64,000 nucleotides of DNA, taken from positions 82,430,881 to 82,494,880 of the forward strand of contig CM043957.1 of the NCBI GenBank assembly GCA_014529385.2, written 5' to 3'. The position numbers and the translations under genes are program-made. A model generated the notes under the pieces. The model did not search any database. It was not told the origin of the DNA and was given only the letters and a program-made list of their open reading frames with translations. The DNA comes from Adiantum capillus-veneris (lineage: Eukaryota > Streptophyta > Polypodiopsida > Polypodiales > Pteridaceae). Every line of letters begins with the position of its first letter. Position 1 is the stretch's first letter. This document shows positions 10,904 through 20,625 of this stretch, piece after piece.

Positions 10904-11055
10904 CTGGTATCAGAGCAAGGTTTGCTCGTAGCTAAATTATCTCTCTCTCTCTACTCTATAATCTCGTGTATGTAAATCTGTCTCTCTCCATTAATTAATC
11001 TACTCAATTATCTATTTAGCTACGTCTTATTTCCTAACAACTGGTATCAGAGCAA
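10904..11055 (+). other. Primer binding site, duplicated in tandem (137-bp period)
   Basis: CTGGTATCAGAGCAAGG, matching the 3' end of plant initiator tRNA-Met, starts at 10904 and again at 11041. The 137 bp between repeat the CT tract, the last part of the LTR and the PBS leader (TTTGCTCGTAGCTAAATT). The second PBS is therefore preceded by a fragment of LTR 3' end. Confidence 0.9.
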
Positions 11056-11112
11056 GGTTTGCTCGTAGCTAAATTATCTCAAGGAAAGGATTCCTTGAAT
11101 TGAGTGGGAGTT

Positions 11113-12375
11113 ATGGCGGAGGAAGGGAAGCTCAAGATTGAGAAGTTCAACGGCAAAAACTACCAACATTGGAAGATGCAGATTGAAGACTATCTCTACC
11201 AGAAGGACCTCTATTTGCCACTAGGCGGTCTTGCGAAGAAGCCCGTAACAATGGCAGATGAAGCATGGATTGTCCTTGATCGAAAGGCACTGGGAACAAT
11301 CCGGTTAAGCTTGGCGTCAACGGTGGCCTTCAATGTTTCGGAGATGAAGACCATGGAGGACTTGATGAAGTCACTTGACGACTTCTACGAGAAACCATCG
11401 GCATCCAATAAGGTATTTCTTATGAAGCGCTTGTTCAATCTAAAGATGGCAGAGAATGGTTCAGTAGAAGAACACCTAAATGACTTTAACACAAACATAA
11501 GTCAACTTCGATCAGTGAAAATCAATTTCGATGACGAAGTACGAGCTCTCCTTATACTATCATCTCTACCGGATAGTTGGGACAGCCTTGTGATGGCTGT
11601 AAGTAATTCTATCTCTGGCACAAATACTCTTAAGTTTGATGATGTTGTGGGTGTTCTCCTAAGCGAGGAAATGCGAAGGAGAAGCACAGGAGAATCATCA
11701 AGTGCTGCACTATCAGTGGAAACAAGAGGAAGGCTTAAGGAGAGGTTCAAAAACCAAAAGGGTCGTGATCGCTCAAGGCGGAGCAAGTCACGCACAAAGT
11801 CAGTTCTTGAATGTTGGAACTGCGGAAAGAAGGGCCACGTCAAGAAGGATTGCTGGTCCAAGAAGAAGAAGGAGATAGAGTCTCAAGACAACAAGCCAAC
11901 ATCGAAGGCCAATGTGGCAGGTAAAGTAGAGCAAGATGCTCTAATTCTCTCATTAGACAATGTGTCTAATTCCTGGATAGTAGATTCCGGGGCTTCATTC
12001 CATGCGACACCACACAAGCAACATTTCCAAGACTACACCAAAGGTAATTTTGGGTATGTATACTTGGGAGATGATGAAGCTTGTGAGATTGTCGGCAAAG
12101 GTACAGTTTCTGTCAAAACTGCTAACGGAAATGAATGGAAGCTTAAAGATGTTAGGCATGTTCCTTCTCTTCGCAAAAATTTGATCTCTACAGGACAATT
12201 GGACGATGAAGGTCACAACATTGCATTCGGAAACAAACGGTGGAAGATCTCAAAGGGATCTTTGGTGGTTGCCAAGGGTGAAAAAGTCGGTACACTTTAC
12301 TTGTGTACTGTTAGCACGCAACCTTCAGCTTGTGCAGCAACTACAGAAGTTGACAGTGCGGTGTGGGACAACTAA
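11113..12375 (+). CDS. Copia gag with zinc knuckle, plus protease; truncated
   Basis: Starting at ATG 11113, the protein opens MAEEGKLKIEKFNGKNYQHW, the usual gag start of Tnt1/Hopscotch-like Copia elements. A UBN2-type gag region follows (LSLASTVAFNVSEMKTMEDL, VEEHLNDFNTNISQL, LPDSWDSLV). A basic linker precedes a CCHC zinc knuckle, CWNCGKKGHVKKDC (about 11812-11853). The aspartic protease has the active site WIVDSGASFHATP (about 11971-12009) and continues through DVRHVPSLRKNLIS. About 420 codons are open. The frame stops at 12373-12375, immediately after a deletion junction that removed the GAG-pre-integrase, integrase and RT domains. Gag forms the particle and binds RNA; the protease would cleave the polyprotein. 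Confidence 0.92.
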   Translation: MAEEGKLKIEKFNGKNYQHWKMQIEDYLYQKDLYLPLGGLAKKPVTMADEAWIVLDRKALGTIRLSLASTVAFNVSEMKTMEDLMKSLDDFYEKPSASNKVFLMKRLFNLKMAENGSVEEHLNDFNTNISQLRSVKINFDDEVRALLILSSLPDSWDSLVMAVSNSISGTNTLKFDDVVGVLLSEEMRRRSTGESSSAALSVETRGRLKERFKNQKGRDRSRRSKSRTKSVLECWNCGKKGHVKKDCWSKKKKEIESQDNKPTSKANVAGKVEQDALILSLDNVSNSWIVDSGASFHATPHKQHFQDYTKGNFGYVYLGDDEACEIVGKGTVSVKTANGNEWKLKDVRHVPSLRKNLISTGQLDDEGHNIAFGNKRWKISKGSLVVAKGEKVGTLYLCTVSTQPSACAATTEVDSAVWDN

Positions 12376-12482
12376 AGCTAGGAAAGGTGCATACAAGTGA
12401 AAATCCTGCAGACATGTTTACAAAGGTGGTCAACAAGGAGAAGTTGAGCTTTTGCTCATCTTCAATCGGCATTCAAGGATAA
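12375..12482 (+). pseudogene. Residual C-terminal end of Copia pol (after RNase H)
   Basis: A frame starting at 12375 reads KLGKVHTSENPADMFTKVV and runs to TAA at 12480-12482. This is the conserved pol C-terminus of Copia elements (the ENPADMLTK motif). It is out of frame with the upstream gag-protease, so the internal deletion joined the two pieces out of phase. Confidence 0.88.
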
Positions 12483-12542
12483 GAAGCCAGAATGGAAAGC
12501 AATCACAGGTTTGGTTTGGAGATCAGTCTCCAAGTGGGAGAT

Positions 12543-13345
12543 TGTTAAGTATGGAGCCTGATTTACCCTTGTAATTTTCTGTGGTAAAAGCGCACATTTG
12601 TAAGGCCCCCATTATGAGGAGAAGCCATCGTGCGTGAAGGAAAATCACTCACCGGAAACCAAAATTTTCACGGACAAGAATCAGGGGCAACTTTATAGGC
12701 CTCGGGGGCGGAGGCCCCCGAAACTTTTTTTTTCGGCCAGAATATTCTTTTTCGCCGGAATATTATGGCCGACCGGCGGCCGAAAAGTGGTCGGAAAACA
12801 ACCGGTCGGTTGGCCGATGGCCGGTAGTCAATGGCCGGTGGCCGGTGGTCGGAAGTCAATGGCCGGTGGCCGATGGCCGAATTCAATGGCCGGTGGCCGA
12901 ATTCAAAAGCGGACTTGTCTTCTCAAGGGCGGCCACACATGGGCGGATTGGAGGGTCCGATTTGGACTTATTTGCACAAGGGCGGCTACACATGGCTGTC
13001 TCTCATAAGAGAGGGCAGCCCTTTTGGCCTATAAAAGGAGGCCATTTCTACACACATTTCAGAGTTTGAAGTTGATGCAACAAGGTGAGTGTGAGGTGGT
13101 GAGAGTGAAGCAAGGCGGGAGCTCCATTAAGGGTATAATCCCTTTGTAAATTACTTCTTGTTTTGAAGTACTAAAGCCATTGAGTGGCTGCTTTCCCGTG
13201 GACGTAGCCCACATTGGGTGAACCACGTATATCGTGTGTACTCTCTCTCTCTCTCTCTACTCTATAATCTCGTGTATGTAAATCTGTCTCTCTCCATTAA
13301 TTAATCTACTCAATTATCTATTTAGCTACGTCTTATTTCCTAACA
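12543..13345 (+). repeat. 3' LTR (803 bp)
   Basis: Near-identical to 10102-10902, with a handful of substitutions and small length changes in the GGCC-rich repeat and CT tract. It begins TGTTAAGTATGG after a purine tract and ends CCTAACA before the TTTGT target duplication. Confidence 0.92.
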
Positions 13346-13619
13346 TTTGTCACCGCAATTCATTTTGCCAATCAATTCTTTATGCCTATGATGTTGTACA
13401 ATTTGTCATTATTACATTTGCCAATCAATTCATTTTGCCTATGATGTGTACAATTGTCAATTTTACGCTTGTCAATTTTGCAAACAATGCGTCTTGTGGG
13501 TGACTATTTTGGGTCTATTATCTACCCTTGCACTTTTTTAAAAAAGTGAATCAAGTACAATATGGTTGATGGGTGGCAGGGCATTCAATGCCCTGTCACC
13601 AAAAAAAATTTCTCTTGGG
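13346..13619. other. CACTA 3' internal spacer with a perfect 19-bp palindrome
   Basis: AT-rich, with diverged direct repeats of TTGCCAATCAATTC and CCTATGATG at 13364-13450. CAGGGCATTCAATGCCCTG (13577-13595) is a perfect palindrome with 9-bp arms just before the subterminal array. No coding sequence seen. Confidence 0.65.
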
Positions 13620-13853
13620 CGTCGCTATTTATGGCTCTGGAGCGTCGCTATGAGCGTCGCTATAGACTTCTGTGTAACCGTCGCTATGACCGTCGCTATA
13701 AGCGTCGCTATATAGCGACGCATATAGGGACGCCTATAGCGACGCTCTCGTAGCGACGCTATTAGCGACGGTTTTAGCGACGTCGAGGGTTATAAAAACC
13801 CAGTGTATTTCCGTCGCTAACAGCGTCACAAGAGCACACAACCTCTTGTAGTG
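13620..13853 (+). repeat. CACTA right terminus: dense CGTCGCT subterminal array
   Basis: At least ten copies of CGTCGCTAT or its complement lie between 13620 and 13825. They are in direct orientation on the left and inverted on the right, meeting in the perfect 20-bp palindrome GCGTCGCTATATAGCGACGC (13702-13721). The TIR CCTCTTGTAGTG ends at 13853. This layout mirrors the left end and is the expected binding region for the transposon's own protein. Confidence 0.9.
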
Positions 13854-13881
13854 ATATATATATATATATATATATAGATAG

Positions 13882-13915
<34 letters not shown>

Positions 13916-13937
13916 AGCGAAAGAGAGAGAGAGAGAG
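13854..13937. repeat. Compound (TA)n(GATA)n(GA)n microsatellite
   Basis: A TA run, then about seven GATA units, then GA runs. It is the right half of the microsatellite into which the CACTA element inserted. Confidence 0.92.
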
Positions 13938-13939
13938 TC

Positions 13940-14756
13940 AGTCAAGTGATCGACCTGCTTGATGAGGAAATGGCTTGTGGCTGGATCAGGCGGTTGATGA
14001 TGTCGGCGGCCATGTCGACAACGTATGTCCGAAGAGGGACGGGGGCGGCGGGGCCAGCCTGCCGGATGCGCTGCAGTAGGCCAACAACCTCGTGGTGGTG
14101 CACGTCGTGGTCGAGCTCCTGCAGAGTCGATCGTTGTTCAAAAACTAGAAATTACGTAGCTTGCGCCCCAATTTCCAAACACGATGATGTTCTCGCTGCC
14201 GTAGAACAGATTCGAATGCAGCTCTAGCACTGGCCGGTTGGCGAAGATCCTATCATGCGTCAGCAGAATGTCCCTGGCCAGAGCAGGGCTCGAAACCACG
14301 ATTGCTCGCTTACTGCCCAGGCGTAGCCCTATGATTGGCCCATACTCCCACAAGAAGATTTAGAAATTTTCTCATGTAGGAAAACGGAGTCCTTCTCAGT
14401 GTTTTCAGACAATGCATAACATCATGAGCTTCTGCTCGAGAGGCATCGCATACCTAGCTAGGTATGTGGCGCCTCCCTCACAGAAGCTCATGATGTTGAG
14501 GTAAAGTCACAATGTGGGAAATATTGTGAGAATTTGTCCAAAACTTCTTGTGTCCTTTGAGAGCTTGGCAAGCCTCTGGTGCGGAAGCTTGAGTAGCAGG
14601 TGCAGGTGCCCAAAAATGGGCCAGCTTGGAGGGCCTGGTGGGAATCGTCCTCTATTTACAGCATGGAACCAACGAGACGCCTGGATTCTTGCCCCTATAA
14701 TCCACACGAAACTCAGGAACCCAGCTAGTACCAGTGCGTATACCCCGACTACTATC

Positions 14757-14761
<5 letters not shown>
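13940..14761 (-). pseudogene. Cytochrome P450 pseudogene, N-terminal part
   Basis: Reading leftward from ATG at 14761, MAIVVGVYALVLAGFLSFVW is a membrane anchor. It is followed by the proline hinge FPPGPPSWPIFGHLHLL, diagnostic of plant microsomal P450s, and then LPHQRLAKLSK. After a non-coding insertion (about 14354-14540) the protein resumes at 14353-14160 with YGPIIGLRLGSKRAIVVSS, PALARDILLTHDRIFANRP and the start of the C-helix region. Coding resumes near 14130 in another frame with EVVGLLQRIRQAG and PLRTYVVDMAADIINRLI. The rest, including the K-helix ExxR and the haem-binding Cys region, is absent; the sequence runs into the microsatellite at 13937. P450s oxidise small molecules at the ER surface, but this copy cannot be functional. 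Confidence 0.85.
14418..14497. repeat. 80-nt foldback inside the P450 pseudogene
   Basis: AACATCATGAGCTTCTG at 14418-14434 is perfectly complementary to CAGAAGCTCATGATGTT at 14481-14497. The inner ATACCTAGCTAGGTAT (14450-14465) is also palindromic. The segments between them pair with mismatches, giving an imperfect ~40-bp stem with almost no loop. It lies in the ~170-bp insertion that splits the P450 after LAKLSK. It could be a small foldback/MITE insertion or a young microRNA-like precursor; no target duplication was identified. Confidence 0.75.

Positions 14762-14837
<76 letters not shown>
14761..14837. repeat. (CT)n microsatellite directly abutting the P450 start codon
   Basis: About 38 CT units; on the P450 strand this is a (GA)n run ending at the ATG. 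CT/GA tracts are common in plant 5' leaders, but direct contact with the start codon is unusual. Confidence 0.95.
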
Positions 14838-14840
<3 letters not shown>

Positions 14841-14879
14841 CGAACACAACGATAATATTCTAGCGGCCGTTGTTCTTCC

Positions 14880-15005
14880 ACATTCTCAACTAGTGTATAA
14901 ACCAGTCTTCGAGACGGGGATGGAAGAAGAAACATTAATAAGAGACAGTTTTGTTGGGCTTTCAAAAGTAGCAAAATTTGATATATATGAGCATAGCACT
15001 ACAAA
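14880..15005 (-). repeat. Right copy of the inverted repeat (P450 leader)
   Basis: It matches 4118-4217 in reverse orientation. Its outer boundary is GCACTACAAAAATTTG at 14996-15011, which reads like the start of a CACTA element extending right. No matching far end with the required target duplication was found. Confidence 0.6.
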
Positions 15006-15586
15006 AATTTGAACATCTCTCAATTAGGTCTCCCCAATCTCAGAAAACATCATAACTTTGACAACTATCTAAGAGGTTAGAAGAGGGTTGCAAAATGGGG
15101 TTTGTCTCACAATGGCGCACCACGTAGCAAATAACATGAGGTGCAAATTACCTCTGTAAGAGAAAGACAGTTGTAAAATTGAATAACACACAAGATCTCC
15201 ATAAGTAATTTGCACATATAGGTTGAATCTTGGACACATGCACACAAAGATATAACTATCCATTATAAATACTGAAGAACTCACCATGAGGAGAAATATG
15301 GGCTCGCTTTTAAGCGACATGCTACCTTGGCATAGAGAGAGGTAATTCTAAAATATGTAAAATAAATTCCTAAAGTTTCATTTCAATCTCAAAAAATTAA
15401 AGATTCTTTCAAAACATATTTAGTGCATAAGTGAAATAAGTGAAGGGTGAGTTTAGGAAATGAAAAAAGACAAATAAAAGTGGAAAGTCAAAAGATGAAT
15501 GAAGATGGAAAGTCAAAAACTTTTTGTGTCCATATAAATCGATGTTTCTTTGCTCTTTCATTTTTCCTTTAACGTTTTCTTTTAAG

Positions 15587-15629
<43 letters not shown>

Positions 15630-16737
15630 GGTGTATTCATCTTTCTTAGGTAGTATTGTTGTAAATCCTTGTGCTTCGTCATTGTCTGTCGTTACGTGCT
15701 ATACATTAACGCATCGTTTTTCTTTTTTTTTAGTGGAATCTTTGAATTAGGAGCACCTTTTAATTTTTTTGACACCATTAGGAATACCTTTTAATTTAGT
15801 AGGGAGCCCACGATTGTCAAAAACAAAATCTAATGAGAATCTCAATATATATATTTTTTCTCTTGTGTCCGTTTACTCTTCCGCATGCTCTTCTCATAAT
15901 CGCCAATGGCACTTGAAAAAGTCGAAGAGTTACATGGTGGCAGAGGCATTGGGTGGGTGGAGGCAGATATATTGGGTGGACAGGCAAGCCACAGGGTGTT
16001 GACACCGTCGCATGCGGGCGGGAGAGGAGCTGAGTTTGTTGATCTTGCTGAGGAACTGCTCGCCTTCAAATCTTGCCCAAAGCTTTTGAAAACAATAGCG
16101 CACCCACGAATGCTTGGAAAGCTTACATAGGAATATGTTGAGGTTTCGCTCAATAAAATGAAGGAGCAACCATTAGTATAAGTGGCAAGATGGATTGCTT
16201 GTTTATATTCTAGTTATACATAATGCTACACCTACTTGCAAGTATAGAAAGGGTTTTCTAACTTTGATGTGGGTGGGTTTGGGCCCATGGAATTGGGTTT
16301 GGGCCCAATTCCAATAATTGGGAAGGGGAAGGGACCAAAGGGTTGGACTCATTGGAGAGATTGAAGAAACGAAAATCCCTCAAGGTGCATCTACCTACTT
16401 CCATACTACATAAACTAAAATCCCCTTGGGTTCTTGAATTGTCATGGTCATGACTGGATATCCCACACACCCCATACACACTATCAAACATAGCCCTTTT
16501 TCTCGCAAATGAATTTTGGGTGGACCTTTTAGGACCTCAATTTTTTCATAGCATGATCCCCCTCTCTCGTCATCCTTTCAGATTGTATATGTTTAAAACA
16601 TTTTCTTTATGGCCAATGACATTGGCTCGGTAAGTTGGCCCCACCAACACTCTCTCGTTGGTTTAAGTAGTCCCTCGTGCACGATGCACACCATCTTCTC
16701 ATCAACACATTAAAGGTAGGATCAAACTTGTTTCAAC

Positions 16738-16785
<48 letters not shown>

Positions 16786-17838
16786 AACCCTCTCTCTGTA
16801 ATAGTCATTTTGTCCCCTGAAATTGTTATCTACACCATTAATTTTATTATTATTTTTGTTCACCCACTCCTATTAAATATAAATAGACAAAGTAAGAAAA
16901 AGCATTAGCCATACCTTTGCGAACGAACTTATAGATACTTCAAATGAAACAACAATACAAAATATTACAAAATGTACCAAAACGACATGATAGAGAACAT
17001 CAAGAGCAACTCAAGGCATGCTTTTAGCTACAAAACTTCCTATCCCCACACCGATTGATCCATCTGTGCGTGTAGTTTGAGAAGTTCTAACTTTCTTTAT
17101 ATAAAAACGTGGCATAAAATATTGGGCAAGGATTTTCACCACGATTGCTTTGATACAAACTGCATGTACTCTTTCCCACCACCAATGAGCTTAGGATAGG
17201 GAGGAAAGCTTTACACAGATCATGTAATTGGACATTCAAGTGTCATAAGACACTAAAGTGTCATATTTTCCTACCAAGTTTTGGCGATTTATTTGTCAAA
17301 CTAGAAAGAATTTTTTTACACTTTGCTTCTAGCATAAGTTGGTTATGACGAAAAGAAAACATTGGATTTTTTCCATGTCAAAATACAAGCCCTATGGAGA
17401 TAATTGTGGTAAGTTCTAACTTGTAAATTTTAGTAGAATTTCAAGCTATTTTGCCATAAAAATAATAAAATTCTTATATCTTTTTGTAGGTATGACCTTT
17501 TTGGCTTTCTAAAAGAAGCCTTAGTGTTGAGCTTGGTTAGGCATACTTTCAATGTTTTTAGTGACAATGATGGAGACTTATCTTAAATGTTATGATGGAG
17601 ATTGTCAAATGGGTCCTTTTCATTTCAAAGTCTTACATGCCTTTTTAAGGCTTTACCTTGTTTATTCTTGTTTTTTTTTTTGTCCTTGACTCCTTGGTCA
17701 TCTAATATTCTTTTAAACATGAACACACAATTTATACTTGTTCTTTTTTCTTAGGATGGGACTTCATTGCTTTTATTTTATGTACCTTTCTATTTTTAAA
17801 GCTTTTAAAGAGTAAAGAGCCTTTTTCACAATGACAAG

Positions 17839-17877
<39 letters not shown>

Positions 17878-18300
17878 TGTGTTTTTTATAGAGCCAAAAT
17901 ACAAATAATAATTTATATATTTTGTGTGTATTTTCTTCATATCTTGATTTCCTTTGTGAAAAACCATCGTGAAATCTCACCTTGTTTATGTTTGTAAAAG
18001 CCAAATGTTAGAACTTAGTGTTAAAAAACAATGGAATGGCCTTCTACGAATAGTTTCCAAGTCAATGGCAAGTTATAGACATTATTTCATACATGAGCGC
18101 ATGCTGACCAAGAGCATAATTTTGGCCCCTCAAAGGTCCTTTCATGAAATTGGTACTATTCTAATGCAATTTGACGATTGCAAACGACTTTATATGTTTA
18201 AAGCAAGAAACTACGTATTTTTTTGGCTCCGTGACTTAGTTAAATCTCATTGCTTGAAACCTATATATCTTGAATTTTATATTGTGCAATAACATTGAAA
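15006..18300. other. Gene-poor, microsatellite-rich region
   Basis: No recognisable protein or RNA gene. Pure CT runs occur at about 15591-15626, 16741-16781 and 17841-17875. A short direct repeat, GGGTTTGGGCCCA, occurs twice at about 16270-16305. Open frames over the CT runs are low-complexity artefacts. Some of the CT runs may mark untranslated leaders of genes not otherwise visible. Confidence 0.55.
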
Positions 18301-19328
18301 CACTACAACACGCCTCACAAAAATTGACGCAGATACCGACGACTCAAAGCTTGTTCTAAAACTAAAATACGATGGAATAATCATCGGAATAGACGTTGAT
18401 ACGATGTTGTCGGTACTTGTATTTTAGCCATCCGAATAAGCTATGAAAAGGGCGGCAGAATAAACGCTAAAATAAGCACCAGTATGATATTTTATAATAT
18501 CGACGTCTATTCCAAAGGCCTATACCAGTGTTATCGGGGGATATGTGTTTGAAACTTGAGCCAGGTCAGCGTCGGGCTGCTGCCTGTGGGAAAATTGAGA
18601 GCCAAGAATTGCTGCACCGCACAATACAGTATTTATTAGTTACTTGGGAATGCTATCGACGCACAAAAATTGCTTGGAAACTGGTAACACCGATGAAATT
18701 GATGCACAATTGTGAAGCAGTGCCATTACCGACACCATTAATTAATGCAAATAATGGTTTAAGAGTTCAAGCTCCCTCTACAGTTTACCCGGACCGTTAA
18801 CATCTCCGTAATTCATCAAAAAGATTACCTAAATATAAGGTGTCGTTGATGAACAAAAATCCTTCTTTGTCGATTTTCTTGGATCGATTTTCTTCAGCTT
18901 TACATCTTCAGTTATTGTCGTCGACTCCCTTCTTTTGTTTCTTACTTAGCTCGGCTCCCCTCCTGCCTGCGAGCTCCCTTCTATCTTTTATGCAACTTTC
19001 CTTCTTTGCTTATCTTTTCCTCTTTTGCCGAGGCTTTGCCTTGCTTCTCTGACCCGAGAGAGAAAGAATACTCCTTTCTCCTTATGCTTCACAGCTCTCA
19101 CCACACCTCCCCTATCCTTGTTTTGGTTGGACAAGGAGAAGAAGAGAAGTAGCCTTTGCCTTGCCCTTGTTCAAGCTTCAGAGCAAGATTTCTTGGATCT
19201 CTTGCCTTACTTTGATCGATTGAGCACGAGAGAAAGAGTGATTTGTTTCAGTTCTCAAGCCCATGATCGAGAGAGAGATCTTTCTATGCTTCTCTTCAAC
19301 ACGACAGAAAAAGAGAGAGAGCTTTGCT

Positions 19329-19365
<37 letters not shown>

Positions 19366-19799
19366 CTCTTGCCTCCTGCTTTTCTTCTTCTTCTTCACTC
19401 CTTGGTGCCATCCAAAACTCTCCTCCTATTGCTCTCCAAAATCCCTTCCTATTGCCCTTTTTGCTCCCCTAAAAAAACTCCAAAAAAATTGCCCCCACCA
19501 CGCAATCACGGTGCCGTTTGACTGACGTGGCATAGGAGCGACTGCTATGATGTGGCAAGCCCAAAACCCAACCTGCATAGTTTGCGAAGGAATTGGTACC
19601 GGATGGGGCGCCTTGACGTGCTGAGAGGTTTTCATCTCTTGGCCGTGCTCAACCGAGCTCTTCCCAGCCCTACGCGAGCTTTTCTCTCTGCCTGCACCGC
19701 CGCTCGCTTCTCACGCTTGCTCACGCTTTTCCTTTTTTCTCTTGTGCCCACTTAAGCCCTTAAAAGCATTCTATTGGACGGGCGACCCTTAAAAGCATT
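18301..19799. other. Unassigned region with a CACTACAA start and CT-rich block
   Basis: CACTACAACACGCC at 18301 is followed by scattered CGACG and GTCGGTA motifs, as in a diverged CACTA end, but no opposite end was found. 18840-19500 is CT-rich with a (GA)n run at about 19331-19363. The long plus-strand frame there is compositionally biased (Leu/Ser/Phe-rich) and I do not regard it as a gene. Confidence 0.45.
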
Positions 19800-20084
19800 T
19801 TAGTCGGGTGGCCTTTGCTCCTTAAAGGCACCATATTTGGCATACATATCGATTAAAGCATTGCCATCATCAACATCTTTCTTCAGCCACCCTCCACACA
19901 CATCATCATCAAGATTTTTGTTGCCCATTTTAGTGTTGCAGGCCTTGCCACAAGCCATTAAGATGCAAGTGTAGGTGATTACTTTTGACGAAAGACCCTC
20001 GACTTCGTATCTACTTAAGCCATAAACGTATTGGGAATTTACTGCTGTAAGCAAACTCCAATAAATAATATTCTTGTCAGGCAC
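19800..20084 (-). pseudogene. Pentatricopeptide repeat (PPR) protein fragment
   Basis: The minus strand reads MPDKNIIYWSLLTAV, then VITYTCILMACGKA, then LKKDVDDGNALIDMYAKYGA. These are the recurring blocks of plant organelle-targeted PPR proteins of the PLS class (M..K....W..L, VTYTCILKACG, GNALIDMYAKCGA), in the correct order for about two and a half repeats. PPR proteins bind organellar RNA for editing or processing. Only about 95 residues remain, with diverged linker lengths and no start, so it is a relic. The exact style resembles PPRs that are very numerous in ferns and lycophytes. Confidence 0.75.
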
Positions 20085-20625
20085 AACATATCAACCAAAG
20101 CATTGCTACATGACGTTCCAAACTTTGTCGATGTCAAAAATTTCCTGATGGCACTCCGGTCGAGCGGACCAGGCTAGTGTGGAACCGACCCCCGCTGAAT
20201 CTTTAATGGCCAATATCTTGGTAAACGTAACTCCGATCACCACTGATTTGAAAAGACCAACGCGCTCCACAAAGTGAGCACTCCAGGCCCATGCATTCAT
20301 TTCATCTCTGTCTCGTCAGTTGCAATTGCCCAATCCGGTACGGATCTGCATCAACTTAAACTTCAACCTACCATAACTTTTGCACCGTAGCTCCAATCGA
20401 CGATCCGTAAAGACAGGTTGGTAGAGCACTTCAAGCACTGCAGTTCTAAATCATAAACTCCCATCTGTTCTCACTTTAAGCATACTCTCTTTTTAGGATG
20501 ACCAAGGCATCAGTTGGCCTTTTAAACTGCATTTGACATACATTCAGCATTAAACTTGGCATGTTACCAAGCCCCAAACATTGTTCATTAATTAAGTAAA
20601 CTTCAAATAAGTTGGATGTGCTTTT
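20085..20625. other. Spacer between PPR and Ty3/gypsy fragments
   Basis: A 64-codon minus-strand frame (20106-20300) encodes nothing I recognise. It lies downstream of the gypsy integrase fragment on the same strand and could be the 3' non-coding or LTR part of that element. No LTR boundary was found. Confidence 0.4.

Larger units (their letters stand above)
10102..13345 (+). mobile_element. Copia-type LTR retrotransposon with gag-protease only, nested in the CACTA element
   Basis: The element is bounded by TGTTA...TAACA LTRs of 801 bp (10102-10902) and 803 bp (12543-13345). The 5-bp target duplication TTTGT lies at 10097-10101 and 13346-13350. A primer binding site complementary to initiator tRNA-Met follows the 5' LTR, and a purine-rich AAGTGGGAGAT precedes the 3' LTR. 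The internal region is only about 1.6 kb. It holds gag and the protease active site, then jumps to the last ~36 codons of the pol RNase H region, so integrase and reverse transcriptase are deleted. It would have to move in trans. The LTRs differ at several positions (for example CCTAATTT against CCTGATTT, GCCATTGTG against GCCATCGTG), so it is older than the Copia element at 29 kb but younger than the CACTA insertion. Confidence 0.93.
4288..13853 (+). mobile_element. Complete CACTA (En/Spm) DNA transposon with a nested LTR element
   Basis: The element starts CACTACAAGAGG at 4288 and ends CCTCTTGTAGTG at 13853, a perfect 12-bp terminal inverted repeat. It is flanked by ATA on both sides (4285-4287, 13854-13856), the 3-bp target duplication expected for CACTA elements, although the target is an AT run so the duplication alone is weak. 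Both subterminal regions carry many copies of AGCGACG or CGTCGCT in both orientations, the kind of motif array bound by the TNPA protein of En/Spm. Inside are a TNP2-type transposase gene, a second En/Spm-type gene, an HMA gene fragment and a 3.24-kb LTR retrotransposon. Without the latter the element is about 6.3 kb. The transposase has a stop codon and seems to lack its C-terminal part, so this copy is probably non-autonomous. Confidence 0.93.

Noticed and set aside
14481-14500. A miR172-like mature sequence in the foldback arm
   Set aside because: Only about 14 of 20 positions agree with my recollection of miR172, which is not enough to call it.
14997-15015. Start of another CACTA element (CACTACAAAAA)
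   Set aside because: No matching terminus with a TAG duplication was found to the right; TTTTGTAGTG at 25,395 has the wrong flanking bases.
18301-18540. A CACTA terminus with CGACG-type subterminal motifs
   Set aside because: No paired end, no transposase sequence and no target duplication were found; left as unassigned.
19025-19525. 166-codon plus-strand frame over the CT-rich block
   Set aside because: Composition is driven by CT and GA repeats; no domain and no splice pattern.
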